NCBI RefSeq assembly: GCF_028372415.1
Contig: NC_092875.1
Location: forward strand, 189,811,522 to 189,875,521
Length of the DNA stretch: 64,000 bases
Source: Notamacropus eugenii
Lineage: Eukaryota > Chordata > Mammalia > Diprotodontia > Macropodidae
Reading direction: 5' to 3'
Shown here piece by piece: positions 1-11,334 of the stretch (position 1 is its first letter; every line of letters begins with the position of its first letter). The notes beneath the pieces are model-generated. The model ran no database searches. It worked only from the letters and a program-made list of their open reading frames with translations, and had not been told where the DNA came from. Made by a program: the position numbers and the translations under genes.

Positions 1-284
1 CTACCACCATGTATTATATAGCTCCGTTTTCAAAATATAGCCCCTAAAATTGAGGACTGTATATCTCATTTTTTTCTCTTCTTTCTTTCTTGGTTGGATT
101 TTGATTAGACTGGGGGGAAAACCTTTCTAGGCTGATTTTATCAGAGGAAGAAATTACTATTGAAAAAAGGTTAGCATCAGGTATTAAAAAGAAATTCTAG
201 GTTATATCCTAGATTCTATACAAGTTGATATGAGGTTTTAGTTATCTCCAGCACACCCCTGGCTCTAATTCCATGCTGCTACCC
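1..284. other. unique non-coding DNA
   Basis: No open frame, repeat family or RNA is recognised here. The sequence is AT-rich with short T and A runs only. Confidence 0.4.
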
Positions 285-412
285 TCTGTGTGACCTTGGG
301 TAAATCAAAACCCTTCTGGGCCTCCGCTTCCTCATCTTTAAAATGAAAGATTTGGAATAGATTATCTCTAAGGTCTGTCTAGTTCTAAATCCTGTTCCCT
401 TTCCAGCTCTAA
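285..412 (+). repeat. MIR3/THER1-like SINE fragment
   Basis: The segment has the MIR-class core order: a tgtgtgaccttggg block, then tcctcatct-aaaatga, then a tail of the type ggaatagatta-tctctaaggtc-ctagttctaaat. This tail, rather than the L2-like MIR tail, marks the MIR3/THER1 type. The 5' tRNA-like head is lost or diverged. Confidence 0.6.
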
Positions 413-1020
413 CTTACCATAACCATGCTATTACTTGACAGTGACTCTACAGTGAAAACTGGTATTCAGGTTATGAACCTTGAGGCAGTATAAAATTCTT
501 TATTGTCAAAGAAATAGCCAATTTTTTTTATTCTCCATACCGTATTCTTATTAATTGAGGCATTAGTGTATGCTACCCGCTCAGTTATATTAATTAATTC
601 TTTGGTAGCACCCTGGACAACTTTGTAAACCAGTATTTGACGTTTTATTATTACAAGTCCTGTATCTACAATGTTTCCTTAAATAAAACCTGTGTTACAC
701 ATAGCTGCAAAAGCTTTACATTCTCTGACCCAAGAAGAAAAGGGGAAAAAAGAAATAAAAGGGGCCCTCTTACCATTTGCTAATTTTACAGTAAGCTCTT
801 GGCCAGCTTGAGAAGTATTTATACGTATGAGTAGCAATGTTACCTAAAAATACAGTTTCTCACACAATCTGACCCACACTGTATTCAAAATAACTAGGTT
901 TTTTTGTTCATTCCTATATGATTCTCCCAAAGTCAAGTGTAGCTTTTAAAATTATTTCACACCCTTCAACCCACAGATATTTGTTCCCTTTCTTCCATAT
1001 CAGAACAAATAATAAATTAT
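413..1020. other. unique AT-rich DNA, no gene seen
   Basis: No recognised repeat or coding potential. An AATAAA hexamer occurs near 682 (taaataaaacctg), but nothing upstream resembles an exon, so it is not called a polyadenylation site. Confidence 0.35.
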
Positions 1021-1021
1021 A

Positions 1022-1068
1022 ATCGTTCTCTTTCTCTCTCTCTCTGTCTCTGTCTCTGTCTCTGTCTC

Positions 1069-1159
<91 letters not shown>

Positions 1160-1176
1160 CCTCTCCTACACCCCCC
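1022..1176. repeat. CT/GA microsatellite
   Basis: About 155 bp of almost pure (CT)n on the plus strand, with CTCTGT interruptions concentrated in the first 50 bp. It is followed by a short C-run near 1170. The Glu/Arg open frame on the minus strand is only the repeat translated. Confidence 0.95.
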
Positions 1177-1189
1177 CCCCACCAGAGCA

Positions 1190-2339
1190 GATATTAAACT
1201 CAAGGGATTAAATCTATTTTATGGGCAGAGTGTCTGAATGCCATCTGAGACAAGAATACTCAAAGTATTCCTGTTTCTCCTCTACAGAAATAGGACTGCC
1301 TTTGGCCCCTTGCCAGGCAGTGGAATTCTGCCCTTTGATAATGTATGGTATTCAGCAGAAGACAAGCTGATCTCAGAAATGTCCCCAGAGCCACACAATC
1401 CCTACATTGCAGTTTGAGCAACAGGAGGAGGAAAATCTCATGATGCTAAGCCTGAAAGACTTCTCAGAAGCAGCTGTTGCCTTCACCATCTTGGAAAAGT
1501 ACATGTTAACCATCCTGTCCAGGAGAAAACCAATTGTCCTGGGGGTAATCGGACCCTGATGATCCTGGATGCCTTCTGACCTTTCTTGATGGCCTGCAAG
1601 TTGGCACGTACATCCTTAAAATGACTGAAAGGCTGCTCTATTATCACACTAAGTTTAACAATAGGAAAAGGAAAGATCAGATACATGTCTGCACACATCT
1701 AGGACTGAGAGAGGTATCTCACTTAGAAAAATCAGGTCTTAATGGAATCCAGAGGAAATTGTTTTTAAAATAGCCATTTTTTAAAATCCTTCCTTTGGTA
1801 TGGTCTGAAGCTTGGCTCATTCTGTGTCTCCTGCTTCAGCAAATGTGATGCACTTGACATTCAGAACAGTTTCTTGGATGTGGTCATTGGTTTCCCTGTG
1901 TTTACATGGCAGTGTGCCTGATCATAAGTTGATTATCTTTCCTGACAGCCTCTTGGTGCCAAACCAACAGTAGATTGGACTGGCCTGCCCTTTTACTCCA
2001 TTGCCCTCCAAGGCTTGCCTCTGCCCTGGGACTCTGTACACAATGGCTCACTTTTAATTAAAACAAATCCCCGAGAAAATTAAATAGTTGGTGTCCTGTA
2101 CCTAAGAGGGAATATAGGGACTGAAAGGGCAATCCACTGAGCCATCCCATTTAAAGGACACATAAGCATAGGAGGGATATTCTGTTCATGGTCAACTCAT
2201 CACCTGAGTGCATAGTCACAAAAAAAAAAAACCAAAAAACTTTTGAATACTAATTGTAATCTAGGTGCTCTCCTTTGCATATAGACAACTAGTATAAAGG
2301 GACTACCTTTGTAGTCTCCCCAGCTCTCTACTAAAAAGA
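1190..2339. other. unique DNA, about 1.15 kb
   Basis: No interspersed repeat was recognised. The minus strand carries a 71-codon open frame at 1483-1698 without identifiable similarity. An NFI-like inverted motif lies at 1953-1967 (TTGGTGCCAAACCAA). The 1800-2130 part has balanced composition and could be old conserved non-coding DNA, but that cannot be judged from one sequence. Confidence 0.35.
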
Positions 2340-2349
2340 GGAAAGTATC

Positions 2350-2475
2350 GATCAATTAATCAATTAATAAGAATTTAAGTCCAATTTTGTGCCAGGCACT
2401 ATATTAGACATTGAGGATATGAAGGCAAAAATGAAATCGTCCCTGTCCTCACGAAGGTTATATTCTTTGGGTATG
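2350..2475 (-). repeat. L2 LINE 3' end
   Basis: Antisense L2 tail: an AATCAATTAATAA-type start, a gtgccaggcacta block, then gatatgaaggcaaaa and a ccctgtcctcacgaagg block. These match in order the antisense of the L2 3' end that precedes the usual stop and tail repeats. Confidence 0.6.
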
Positions 2476-3229
2476 TTTCATCATCTCTTCTCTGATGCCA
2501 AGATGGGTCATTGCAATTAACCTGAGTTTTGCTGCATGGGACTTTGAGTTGAGAAAGAACAAACAAAAGAAGCAAGTAGAACACCAAGGTGCAAAAAAGC
2601 AGAGATGGGAAAATGTGGTATGGCTCTTCTCTGAATATCAGTTTGTTCCAGGGTCCTCTAAAGGGGTCCCAGGAGGATAGGCTTGGTGTCCCAAAAAAGC
2701 ATCATCATCTCCCCATTACTTGAAGAGCACATAGTGCTAAAGGCAGGCAAGATGCAGTTACTTGATGTACTACTAAGAGAGCAATAGTATTTTTATTGAT
2801 GATCCTATTATTCACACTAGAAAATTTCCTGGGATGCTCTCACTCCTCGCCTCTAATCAATAAATCAATAAATAACAAGAATTCATTAAGTTCTACTCAA
2901 TAAAGCAACATTCTGGGGGCTTAGTTTTTGGAAGAAGCTTTGTGTACCAGATGAGACTCTGTGAAGCTGCTAAGCAGCCCTCCCAGCTTTGAAAACCCAG
3001 ATGTCGGTGCTTCCCTCTCTGGTAACTATGTGTGTATGTAATGTTCAAACAGCTGGATTTGTCTGTTGATTTTGATTTCTCTATATTTTCTCTGAAGTTC
3101 AGGGTGCTGAATTTTTCTCCTGAACTAAGTGAATGATACATGTGCTTGATTAAAGTGATTGTTGACCCCTCAAACAAAAAACAAACAAATAAAGCAACAT
3201 GCTAGGTCTTAAAGAAACCAATTCGAAAG
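2476..3229. other. mostly unique DNA
   Basis: No gene seen. Short ATCAATAAATCAATAA and AATAAAGCAACAT strings near 2860-2910 and 3185-3200 look like debris of L2 tails. The two AATAAAGCAACAT copies flank a 94-codon minus-strand open frame that has no recognisable similarity. Confidence 0.3.
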
Positions 3230-4680
3230 TGAGATAAACAATCAATATTCTTTTATTAAGGGCCTACTTTGTACTAGATATTGTGTTAAGTACCGTGAAT
3301 AAAGTTCCTGCTCCCAAGGAGTTTACAATCTAATGGAAGAGACAATATGCAGACAAATATATGCTAAGCATGCTACTCACAGGATAAATAGGAAATCATT
3401 AACAAAGGGAAGGCAATAGAATGAAGGGGGTTGGGAAAGGTTTCCTGTAGAAGATGAGATTCTAGGGGCAGCTAGTTGTTACAGTAGATAGAGCACTGGC
3501 CATGGAGTCAGGAGGATCTAAGTTCAAAGCCAGTCTCAGACATTTGACATGTACTAGCTGGGCAAGTCACTTAACCCCAAATGCCTTGTCCCCCCCCATC
3601 AGAAAAAAAGATGAGATTTTAGTTAAAATTTAAAGGAAACTAAAGAAGTCATAACTGAGGAAGAAGACCATTCTAGGCATAGGGAACAGCCAGAAAAAAT
3701 TCCAAGAGTGTCTTGTTCATGGAACAGTCAAGAGACCAGTGTTACTGGATCAAAGATTATGTGTGGGGAGTAAGGTACAAGAAGACTGGAAAGTTAGGAA
3801 GGAGCTAGGTTATGAAGGACTACACAGAACATTTTGTATTTGCTATGAGACAGGGAACCAATGGAGTTTATTGAGTAGGGGAATGACATGGTTGGATCTG
3901 CACTTTAGGAAAATCACTTTGTAGACTGACTGGAGGATGGGTTGGAGTTAGGAGAGACTTGAGGCAGGCTGACCCACCAGATAGTCCCTGCCTTTAAATA
4001 AATCACCTTCTACTAGGATATTTCACATAAAAATAAATATAGGATATGCAAATATATATACAAATACATGCACATACATGGATCTGGGAAGGGAACCTTA
4101 ACAAATGAGAGCATCATAAAGGACTGTTGAAAGAGGGGCATGAGTTGAGGTAAGAAGGGTAAGGGGTCCAAGAAAGAGAAATGAAAAGGAAGACCATGAG
4201 GGACAGGTTGTTGAAAATTGCCAAGAGAGCAGATAAAATATCATATACAGATCAATTAGTTGGCTATTGCAATAATCTAGGCAAGGGGCAATGGTGATAA
4301 AGGTCTGGACTATGGTGATTGTGGTTCTATTATAGATAGATGGAAGCATTGTTGAGTAGATGGAATTAACAAAATTTGGTAATTGATTGACTATAGGAGA
4401 TTATTAAGAGTGAAGATTTGAGGATGATTCCTAGGTTGCAAACCTGAGTGACTGGAAGAATAGTGGTGCTCTCCAGAGAAATAGAGAAGTTAGGAAAGGG
4501 GGTGGGTTTATGGGAGGAAATTATGAGATCTGTGTTAGACATGTTGAGTTTCAGATACCTAAGACACATCCAGATGGAGATATTGAGCAATGTAGTCCAA
4601 TTCAGGAGGGAAGTGGACAAGATATGTACATTTAGTAATTAGTTACACAGAGATGATAACTGACTGCAGAGGAGCTGATA
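3230..4680 (-). pseudogene. L2 LINE, broken reverse-transcriptase region and 3' end
   Basis: A long antisense L2 copy. From 3230 it shows the L2 3' end (gggcctac-ttgta, aaggagtttacaatctaatgg). Further on are the usual L2 antisense blocks ggaacagccaga, gttactggatcaaag and gtttattgagtaggggaatgacatgg. On the minus strand, 4620-4366 reads the RT C-terminal region, with words WMCLRYLKLNMS and VCNLGIILKSSL. 4349-4250 continues with CLDYCNSQL. It is interrupted by a SINE at 3466-3607 and by about 250 bp of unrelated DNA at about 3981-4240. Stops and frameshifts make it dead. Family assignment is firm; exact ends are not. Confidence 0.8.
3466..3607 (+). mobile_element. tRNA-derived SINE inserted in L2
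   Basis: Begins gggcagctag-ttgttacagtagatagagcac and carries the shared marsupial SINE head (gagtcaggagga, ttcaaagcc, gggcaagtcacttaacccc). It ends in a short tail without the RTE or L2 module. It is flanked by a 15-bp target duplication, 3451-3465 and 3608-3622, aagatgagatt(c/t)tag, with one mismatch. The L2 reading resumes directly after it. Confidence 0.75.
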
Positions 4681-4689
4681 AACTCAAGA

Positions 4690-5010
4690 TAAAAGTTTGT
4701 AGAGAAAAGAAAAGATGGCATCTCCAGGCACAGTCCTTCTATTCACTGAATGGGCATTGCCTCACTCAAAGGGAGAACCTGAAAAGACCTTAGCCTAAAA
4801 GGGCCAGGGTCTCCCATTGCATCCTGAGCCATTTCCAATCATCCTGATTGCTATCTGGCCACTGAACTCAGATGGCTCAGGAGAAGAAAGTGGGGTTGGT
4901 GACCTTGCACAACCCTCCCTCACTCAAATCAAAGTCAACTGCAAATCATGTCATCATCTTCCTGATATCATGGTCTTCTTCAAGAACAAAGGACAAACAC
5001 AACCCATGAG
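4690..5010 (+). repeat. SINE-like element with RTE-type 3' tail
   Basis: Contains the run cctcactcaaagggagaacc, gggtctcccattgcatcc, a catcctgattgctatctggccact block and a tail of cctccctcactcaaatcaaag, catcatcttcctgatat and acaaaggacaaacacaac. The last 150 bp match the tails of the SINEs at 14388-14697 and 16781-17096. The 5' half is different from theirs and lacks the tRNA-like head. Confidence 0.65.
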
Positions 5011-5045
5011 TAGTCCCAGCTGCCAAATTGGATAACTCAGTTCAG

Positions 5046-5073
5046 CCTCCCCTCTCCTCCCCTCCCCTCCCCT
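5046..5073. repeat. CCCCT-rich simple repeat
   Basis: Short tandem array of CCCCT/CCTCTC units on the plus strand. Confidence 0.7.
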
Positions 5074-5360
5074 GAGGGTGTTCTGCCCAAAGGAAGGTAA
5101 ATTTTGATGACTGAAAGCTGCCTCTTTAGTATGGGCTTTACTGGCTAGATTTCTTTCTTAAAGACCAAGCCTTAAACCTAATTCTCACATGTAAAGTGGA
5201 CACAAATAATGACTGTGCAGTGGAGATTAATGACAACCAGGTAAAAAAAAGATCCACAATAGTTGAGTGTCACAAAAATCCAGTAAAGAGAGAGAATCCT
5301 GAAGGTGGACAGTACTGTCAAATGCTGTCTAGATACTGTCCACTAACTTGTTTCCTTCAT

Positions 5361-5564
<204 letters not shown>

Positions 5565-5853
5565 TTCTCTCCCTCTCCTATCTCACCCAGGCTGAAAGTT
5601 GCAGCGGCCACTCTGAACTTAATCCCACTACTGATCAGCATGGAAATTTTGACCTGTTTTTGACCTGCACCAATTCGTCTCTCCTTAGGCAACCTACTGC
5701 CTCTTCCCTCCTAGAGCTTAATATATTAGTGGCAGACACGGTAGAACTGATCAGCTTTAACCCTACTGCAGTTCAGAACTCCTGAGTTGTAGGAATCCAC
5801 CAGGCTCAGTTTTCCTGGTGGCAGAGATGACAGGTATGAGCCACCATACCCAG
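5565..5853 (-). pseudogene. RN7SL: 7SL (SRP) RNA pseudogene, nearly full length
   Basis: Read on the minus strand from 5853, it follows SRP RNA from end to end. The 5' part (ctgggtatggtggctcatac, then ctcaggagttctgaactg) matches the 5' Alu domain. The middle gives agttctaccgtgtctgccact. Then comes the highly diagnostic aggttgcctaaggag (5695-5681). After that are caggtcaaaa, gctgatcagtagtggga (5639-5623) and the 3' part ccgctgcaac-cagcctgggtgagata. Length is about 289 nt against about 300 nt for the functional RNA. It is a pseudogene: the stretch between the two AGGTC blocks in helix 8, which includes part of the SRP54-binding loop, is shortened, and the Alu domain 5' GCCGGGCGCG is diverged. 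It is not an Alu, because the S domain is present. Confidence 0.88.
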
Positions 5854-5932
5854 TATTTCCTCTCACTGAAGAACCAGTGATATCATGAGCATGATGTCTA
5901 AATCCTCTACAATCTGACACGCTACCTTATTA

Positions 5933-6143
5933 CTCAATTGAAACTTCTCTTTCAAAGTTATCACTGATTTCTTAGTTGGCAACTCTAATGATCCCTTCTC
6001 AGTCATCATCTTTCTTAACTCTGTTACAGTATTTGACCCTATTGACCATCTTCTCCTCCAGGATCTTGTCTTCTCTCTGGGTTTTCATGACACTTTTCTT
6101 CCTCGTTTTTCTTCTTGCCTATCTTACTGCTTCTTTTCAGTAT
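5933..6143 (+). pseudogene. L2 LINE reverse-transcriptase fragment
   Basis: The translation includes DPIDHLLLQDLVFSLGFHDT followed by CLSYCFFSV, which follows the L2 RT palm order of a DxxDH block then a GF-D block. It is cut off around 6143, and the rest is unrelated up to an AAAC-rich stretch at 6219-6237. Confidence 0.75.
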
Positions 6144-6249
6144 GAAACTTTGGTGGTGTGTCCCTGGCATGGACTCTCATACTCACTCAACCCAGCCCAT
6201 TGTGAGCTTCCGTTTACCAAAAACAAACAAACAAACAAAGAAATGAGCT

Positions 6250-7439
6250 GCTTACAATGATACCACAAATGGTACATCTTAAATATAACCATTTGCATAA
6301 TAATAAGACAAAAGCAATAATAATCAGCATGGAAGGCACACTGTCTCTTTATGCCTCTTTCACTCAGAGCAGACAATGATGAAAAGGGCAAAAGAACTGT
6401 TTTTGTACAAAGGAAGAAATTTATGATATTGTCATTATTATGGAGGAACATTTTGATACCTAATACCAATAGAAAAAGAACTTTGTTTTGATAAATCTGA
6501 TTAAACATGTGTATGAAGAAACAGATTTCAGATTGGATTTGGACACTTTGGGAGAAAAAATTATCTGGAGTGTAGAAGTGAGGACTCAGAACTTGTCAAC
6601 AACATAGAAGGATGCCTCACTTGTGTGGGAATAAATTAATGTTATAAAAAGTCAGTGAAAGACTTTTTATTTATTAAAAAATTAGAGAAATGTGAGTGTG
6701 AAGAAAGTTTCCAAGACGCTGAAGAGACAACACTGCATTCAGAACTGAAAAATGATCGATACCTCCCCTACTCTGGAATATTATGTTTTGTGATTAAAGA
6801 AGTTAAGACTAAGAAAATGAGAAATCATAATTATTTCGAGATCAAGATATGATTTTAAGAGTACTATCAATTTGATAGGAGAAATTGGGAAATTGTGAGT
6901 TTTTAAGTGAAAGATGAGCCATTGAAGGTTAAAAGGCTCTCATTTAAGCCATTGAAGGAAGGAAGGGCAAGATTATGTAAGAAAGCAACAGGAGAAAAGA
7001 GGGAGCTCAGAAGTTTGAAGGCTTGAAATGATGTTTGGGTGGAACTGTGACTGGCAGAAGTAGCCAGTGGAGAAGAATCTTAAATTGTGTAATTCCTCAC
7101 TTATTGGAGAGAGAACTTATTTCATTAGCCAAGTGTTGCAGATTGACCTCTGGTGCCATTTTGAAGAAAGGTGAAATTTTTCTCTGCTGATGTCTCTGGA
7201 TTGAAACGGGAAAACACTGGGATTTTTGTAAATGGTATGGTTTCCTTCAACTTTATGGTTGTGAATTTCATTCTGATTGGAGAGCACAGTATCCATTTGG
7301 GTGGCTAATTGGATGGTCTGATCTATATGGCCCTAGTCAGTTAGTTGACTGTGACCATTGTCTAGCTTAAAGAGAACTTTTCTTCATATTACACACTATC
7401 ACTTTCTAAATTCCCTTTTAAAAATGATGATTAGAAACT
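6250..7439. other. unique DNA, about 1.2 kb
   Basis: No repeat family recognised. It holds two short open frames (minus 6137-6508, plus 6655-6852) with no recognisable similarity and strongly AT-driven composition. I see no splice-site, promoter or homology support for either. Confidence 0.35.
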
Positions 7440-8395
7440 TCAAGAGCTCTCAGCTCAGAGACAGTGAGGGGGTCCTTTGACTGGTCAGAAATAGAATACA
7501 AGGGATCCTCTGCTGGCATTGATTACAGCTGGTACTGATGGACAACTCTATTGCCCATTTGCAGTTCTGGTCACAGTTTCAGGATAGAGAGGAATGCTGG
7601 TGGTTAGTCACAAGGGAGCAGGGACCCTGGTTAAAGTTCCAAGGCAAAGAAGAGTACTAGCACATGTAGCTGCAGGGGTCCAAGGGCCCTTCCTTGGTAA
7701 AGACCAGAATGCAGACCAGGAGAGCAATGACCACATCTCTCCCAGGATTGTACTATTTTGGAAGCACCAAAAACTTACAGACCCTTAGCACTAGCTTAGA
7801 AAAACAGCAGCATGATAAGCTCTGAAGTCTGGGACAGTGCCACCCCATCCCCAGGTAAGCAGAGCCCAACCTTGACATAAAGTTCAAAGTCAAGAAATAT
7901 GCTACGAAAATGAACAAACAACAGAAATAATTTGACCATAAAAAGCTACTACAGTGGGAGGAGAGACCAAGACAAACTCAGAATAAGGTAACAATGTAAA
8001 AACAACTGTCCCCCAAAAAAGTCTCAAAAATGCTATTTTTTTCCAATCTGAATAAGAATTTCTGGGAGAGTTAAAGAAAGAGGTAAGAACAGTAGAAGAA
8101 AATTGGGAAAAGAAATAAGAGAAGCAAGAAAATTATGAAATGAGAATTAACAGCTTGACAAAAGTGGCACAAACAATATTGAAGAAAATAACACCTTAAA
8201 AATCAGAATTGACTAATGGGGGAGTGGGGAAGATAAGAAATGTCACTGAAGAAAATATTTCCTCAAAAATTAGAATCAGGCAAGTGGAAGCTAATGATTC
8301 CATGAGACATCAAGAAATAATAAAACAAAGTCAAAAGAATGAAAAAATAGAAGAAAAAGTGAAATACCTATCAGAAAAACTGCATGTTTCTTAGT
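7440..8395 (+). pseudogene. LINE-1 5' region with start of ORF1
   Basis: The first 450 bp are a GC-richer 5'UTR-like stretch with alternating CAGGGACC-type modules. After 7905 comes a lysine/glutamine-rich start (aaatgaacaaacaacagaaa). Then a coiled-coil-coding tract at 8190-8390 includes VEANDSMRHQEIIKQSQKNE. The phrase EAND-M--QEIIKQ recurs in the HAL1-like element at 35234-37851, supporting an L1-family ORF1. It is truncated at about 8395; the C-terminal ORF1 and all of ORF2 are missing. Confidence 0.65.
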
Positions 8396-8779
8396 CTAGT
8401 CACTCCTTTATGTTTCAAGGTTTGACCTTACTGTAGTGGGTCTCCACAGTATCAGATCAGATTCTGACATGTGCATCTAGCTTCTCTCCTCCAATAGAAT
8501 AAAGAAAGCTTTTTGCTTTTAAATACTGATAGTAATTTTGTTTTATTTTGTTTTGTTTTTCAGAGTTAACAGTTGAGGTATTGTCTCTGTGAGTTCTTAG
8601 GTGGTTTTCAGTTAACAGCAGACTCTTCAGTCATTTATTTTCAGGGTTTGACCAAGGGAACCAATAGGTCTCAAACCCATTAGTGAGTTACGGGAATGTC
8701 TACTCAATGTGAAGACTTCCCTGGTGGAATGGGCAAATGAGAACAATTTGTTCCAATGGCCATGAAGGTGCTATGAAAC
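8396..8779. other. unassigned DNA
   Basis: No gene or clear repeat. A TTTTG-rich simple stretch lies at 8537-8561. Confidence 0.3.
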
Positions 8780-8885
8780 ACTTAGATTGTGTGCAACTCT
8801 GCCTCACTTAAATCTAATTCATGTGCAAATGAAGGCATCTCTTCAGGATGTTCTTGGTCTTCTTTGAAAATGAAGAATGTATGAC
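8780..8885 (+). repeat. RTE-type 3' tail fragment
   Basis: Shows gcaactctgcctcacttaaa, tctaattcatgtgcaaatga and a ttctttgaaaatgaaga ending. This is the same module order as the tails of the RTE-tailed SINEs elsewhere in the window. It lies just upstream of a decayed RTE ORF, and whether the two belong together is unclear. Confidence 0.5.
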
Positions 8886-8949
8886 CTTAAGTACGTTACA
8901 TTTCTATATACAACAGAACATATGTATCTTCCCTCTTTGAACCAATTTC

Positions 8950-9345
8950 AATGAGAGCGTGGTTGAAGAATTGCCTCCTATTTCCCCTTTCCCTCATTTT
9001 CCCCTCCATTGTAAAATCTCTTTCTTGTGCACCTCTTTTATGTGAAATTTACAAGACAAGGGATCCACTGCTCATACAAAAGCTGACTGAAATCTTCCAG
9101 GTTATATGGCAAAAGGAGGTTATCCCCCAAGAGTTCAAGAATGCCTCCATTGTCCATCTCTATAAAGGAAGGGGAAATAAGTAGTACTGTGACAATCACA
9201 GAGAGGTCTCTCTCCTAGTCATTGCCTGCAAGATTCTTCCCAGAGTCCTCCTTAATAGGCTTATTCTTCACCTGGAAGATGACCATCTACCTGAGAGCCA
9301 TTGTGGTTTCAGAAACTGCCAAAGAATGGCCAATGTGGTGTTTGC
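8950..9345 (+). pseudogene. RTE-clade LINE, reverse-transcriptase fragment
   Basis: A frame starting around 9040 reads EIYKTRDPLLIQKLTEIF, then WQKEVIPQEFKNASIVHLYK and GRGNK. After a stop it continues in another frame as CDNHREVSLLVIACKIL and ESHCGFRN. This is the RTE/BovB-type RT finger-palm order: a PQ-FK-A-IVHLYK block, a DNHR-SLL-IA-KI block and a GFR motif. It is inactive because of the stop at about 9181 and a frameshift. Downstream RT motifs are not found. Confidence 0.85.
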
Positions 9346-9919
9346 TGACTATCCGCTTGTCTAACATGTACTGCTTCCTTACTATCACTTCACAGGTCTT
9401 TTCAACCTTTAAGATACTTCTCAGTCACCATCTTCTGCATGAAGTCTTTCTTAATCTTTCATTGTTGATGCCTTTCCTCCCAAACTACTTCATGTAAAAA
9501 TGAGTGAGGATGGCTAACAGAATGGGGCATTCTAATAGGATAGCACGTCCTCTGAGGTGCAAAATATCTTAAACAAAGACCTATGGAAGAGATATGGTGA
9601 CCATACTCACCAATGGTGGCTTGAACATTTAGATAATGCCTTAGGAATTCCCTCTAACGTGGTGGTGGAAGATTGCCCTCATGTTAGAAATGCAGCCCCT
9701 TTCCACGTACCTTCCACAGACATGACTGCCTTTGAAGGGACTCTGGACTCCATCTTGCACGGCTTTGCCAAGTCCATATATGTAGGACTGAAAAGTCCAC
9801 TGTGAGATATATGAAATCAAACTCCAAAGAGAACCCAGCTCATTCATAGTAAGCGCTCCTAAATTAACACTGGATATTTGGGATAGAGTCAGAAACCATG
9901 AATTTTCTGACCTTTTTAA
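9346..9919. other. unassigned DNA
   Basis: An 82-codon plus frame (9557-9805) and an overlapping 93-codon minus frame occur here. Neither resembles a known family, and the block could hold diverged LINE sequence. Confidence 0.3.
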
Positions 9920-9924
9920 CAAAC

Positions 9925-10150
9925 TACCTTGTGTTTAACTACTTTATATGTGCGTTCATGATGCATGTTCATGTAAATATGTACATATTTATTAACTTTG
10001 TATTTATCTGTATATATTTTAGGTGAATTTATCTCCCTCCTTAAAAATGTAAGCTTATTGCAAGCAAGGAGTATTTCTTTCCTTGTCCTTGTATCCTCAG
10101 TGTCTGCATAGTTCCTGGATTTCAATAAATACTTGATTGCTTGATTGATT
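9925..10150 (+). repeat. L2 LINE 3' end
   Basis: Typical sense L2 3'UTR: a gtacatatttattaac region, then aatgtaagcttattgcaagc, tccttgtatcctcagtgtc, aataaatacttgattgc and a terminal TTGATTGATTCA. Confidence 0.8.
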
Positions 10151-10227
10151 CACCCTCCTGCTTTACTCTAACCAGCTTGTTCACATGTTTTTACTAGATC
10201 AAATCAGAACCTTCTGGTATTTGGGAA

Positions 10228-10490
10228 AGGAAGAAACATTTATGAAGTTCCTACTATGTGCCAGGCACTGTGCTAAGTGCTTTACAAATATTATCTCATT
10301 TGATTCTTATAATAACTTTGGGAGGTAGGTGTTGTTATTATCCCCATTTAATAGTTGAAGTAACTGAGGCCCACAGAGGTTAAGTGACTTACTCAGGGTT
10401 ACACAACTAGGAAGTGGATGAGGCTGGATTTTTACTCAGATCTTCCTGACTACAGGCTCGTTGCTCTATTCTCTGCACCACCTCGCTGCT
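10228..10490 (-). repeat. MIR SINE, nearly full length
   Basis: Antisense copy in full order: ctactatgtgccaggcactg, ttatctcatttgattct, ttatccccattta, ggttaagtgacttactcag, ttttactcagatcttcctga, then a tRNA-like head remnant ttctctgcaccacctcgctg. The L2-like tail and CORE are both present. Confidence 0.9.
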
Positions 10491-10549
10491 GTATCTCCCT
10501 TATGAAATCAATAGCACTTATTTACTTGTTCCATAGGCTCCAAACTTAC

Positions 10550-10640
10550 TTTATTTTTCATTTACTTTTTTGATTTTTTGATTTTTTATTTTTTATTTCA
10601 TTTGATTATTTTAATTTACTTATTTGATTTTTCATTTACT
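10550..10640. repeat. TTTGATTT/TTTATT low-complexity tract
   Basis: T-rich imperfect tandem units built on TTTGATT and TTTATT. Confidence 0.8.
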
Positions 10641-11334
10641 TACACTTACACTTTTAACACATGATAATAAGCTGAAGAATCACAATCCCCTGCAACTCCA
10701 GCCATTTCACAGTCCTCCAAGTGGTCTACTTCAACAGCCTATGTTTATTCCCATTTTCATTTATGTTTTATTACACAAATACCCCTTTTCTTCTCATTTC
10801 AAATACCAAACTGTACACAAACAAAAGAGCTATCATCTTGCATCATTTACAAGGTGATTTAAACCATTATATTTATACTTCAGTTCATTTTCTGCATTCT
10901 TTGGCAACCAATCAGCCAACACCTTATCTGAAAACTTTACTTCCTTATACTTAGACTAGTAATTTTTATTAAACCAAAGATTTTCTTCCTGTCCTTTTCA
11001 ACCACCATACCATCAACCTCTGAAAGAGATATCTTCCTTTCTTCACCAGTTAATTTATTTTTCTTTATGCAAAAGTTCTTTTATACCCCTTTGAATAAAT
11101 AAATTCCACATATCTTAAAAGGGACAATATTTTAAAGGGATAGTATGTACATAATCTTTTTTTGCTGGTTCATCGTCTGTGTCATTCTTCCTAACTCTGG
11201 TTGTACCCGAAGGACCTATTCTAGGTCCTTTTCAATTTTCTCTCAACTTCTAATTTTCTCTTAACTTTCAATTTTCTCTGCTATATAGGGACCTAATCAG
11301 ATCCCATAGGTTTAGATATCATTTCTATGTCAAT
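10641..11334. other. unassigned DNA with a hairpin and short tandem repeat
   Basis: No gene seen. A perfect 8-bp-stem hairpin lies at 11211-11229 (AGGACCTA-ttc-TAGGTCCT). It is followed at 11229-11285 by about three imperfect 18-19-bp units built on TTCAATTTTCTCT-AAC. Confidence 0.4.

Noticed and set aside
1483..1698. 71-codon minus frame that looks protein-like (VRANLQAIKKGQKASRIIRV)
   Set aside because: I considered a processed pseudogene but could not match it to any family, and no poly-A tail or target duplication is visible.
5790..5853. Apparent primate Alu (cctgagtt, gatgacaggtatgagccacc)
   Set aside because: The similarity continues through the 7SL S domain, which Alu lacks, so it is a 7SL RNA pseudogene and not contamination by primate DNA.
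9557..9805. 82-codon plus frame after the RTE fragment
   Set aside because: It does not continue RTE motifs and has an overlapping open frame of equal length on the other strand.
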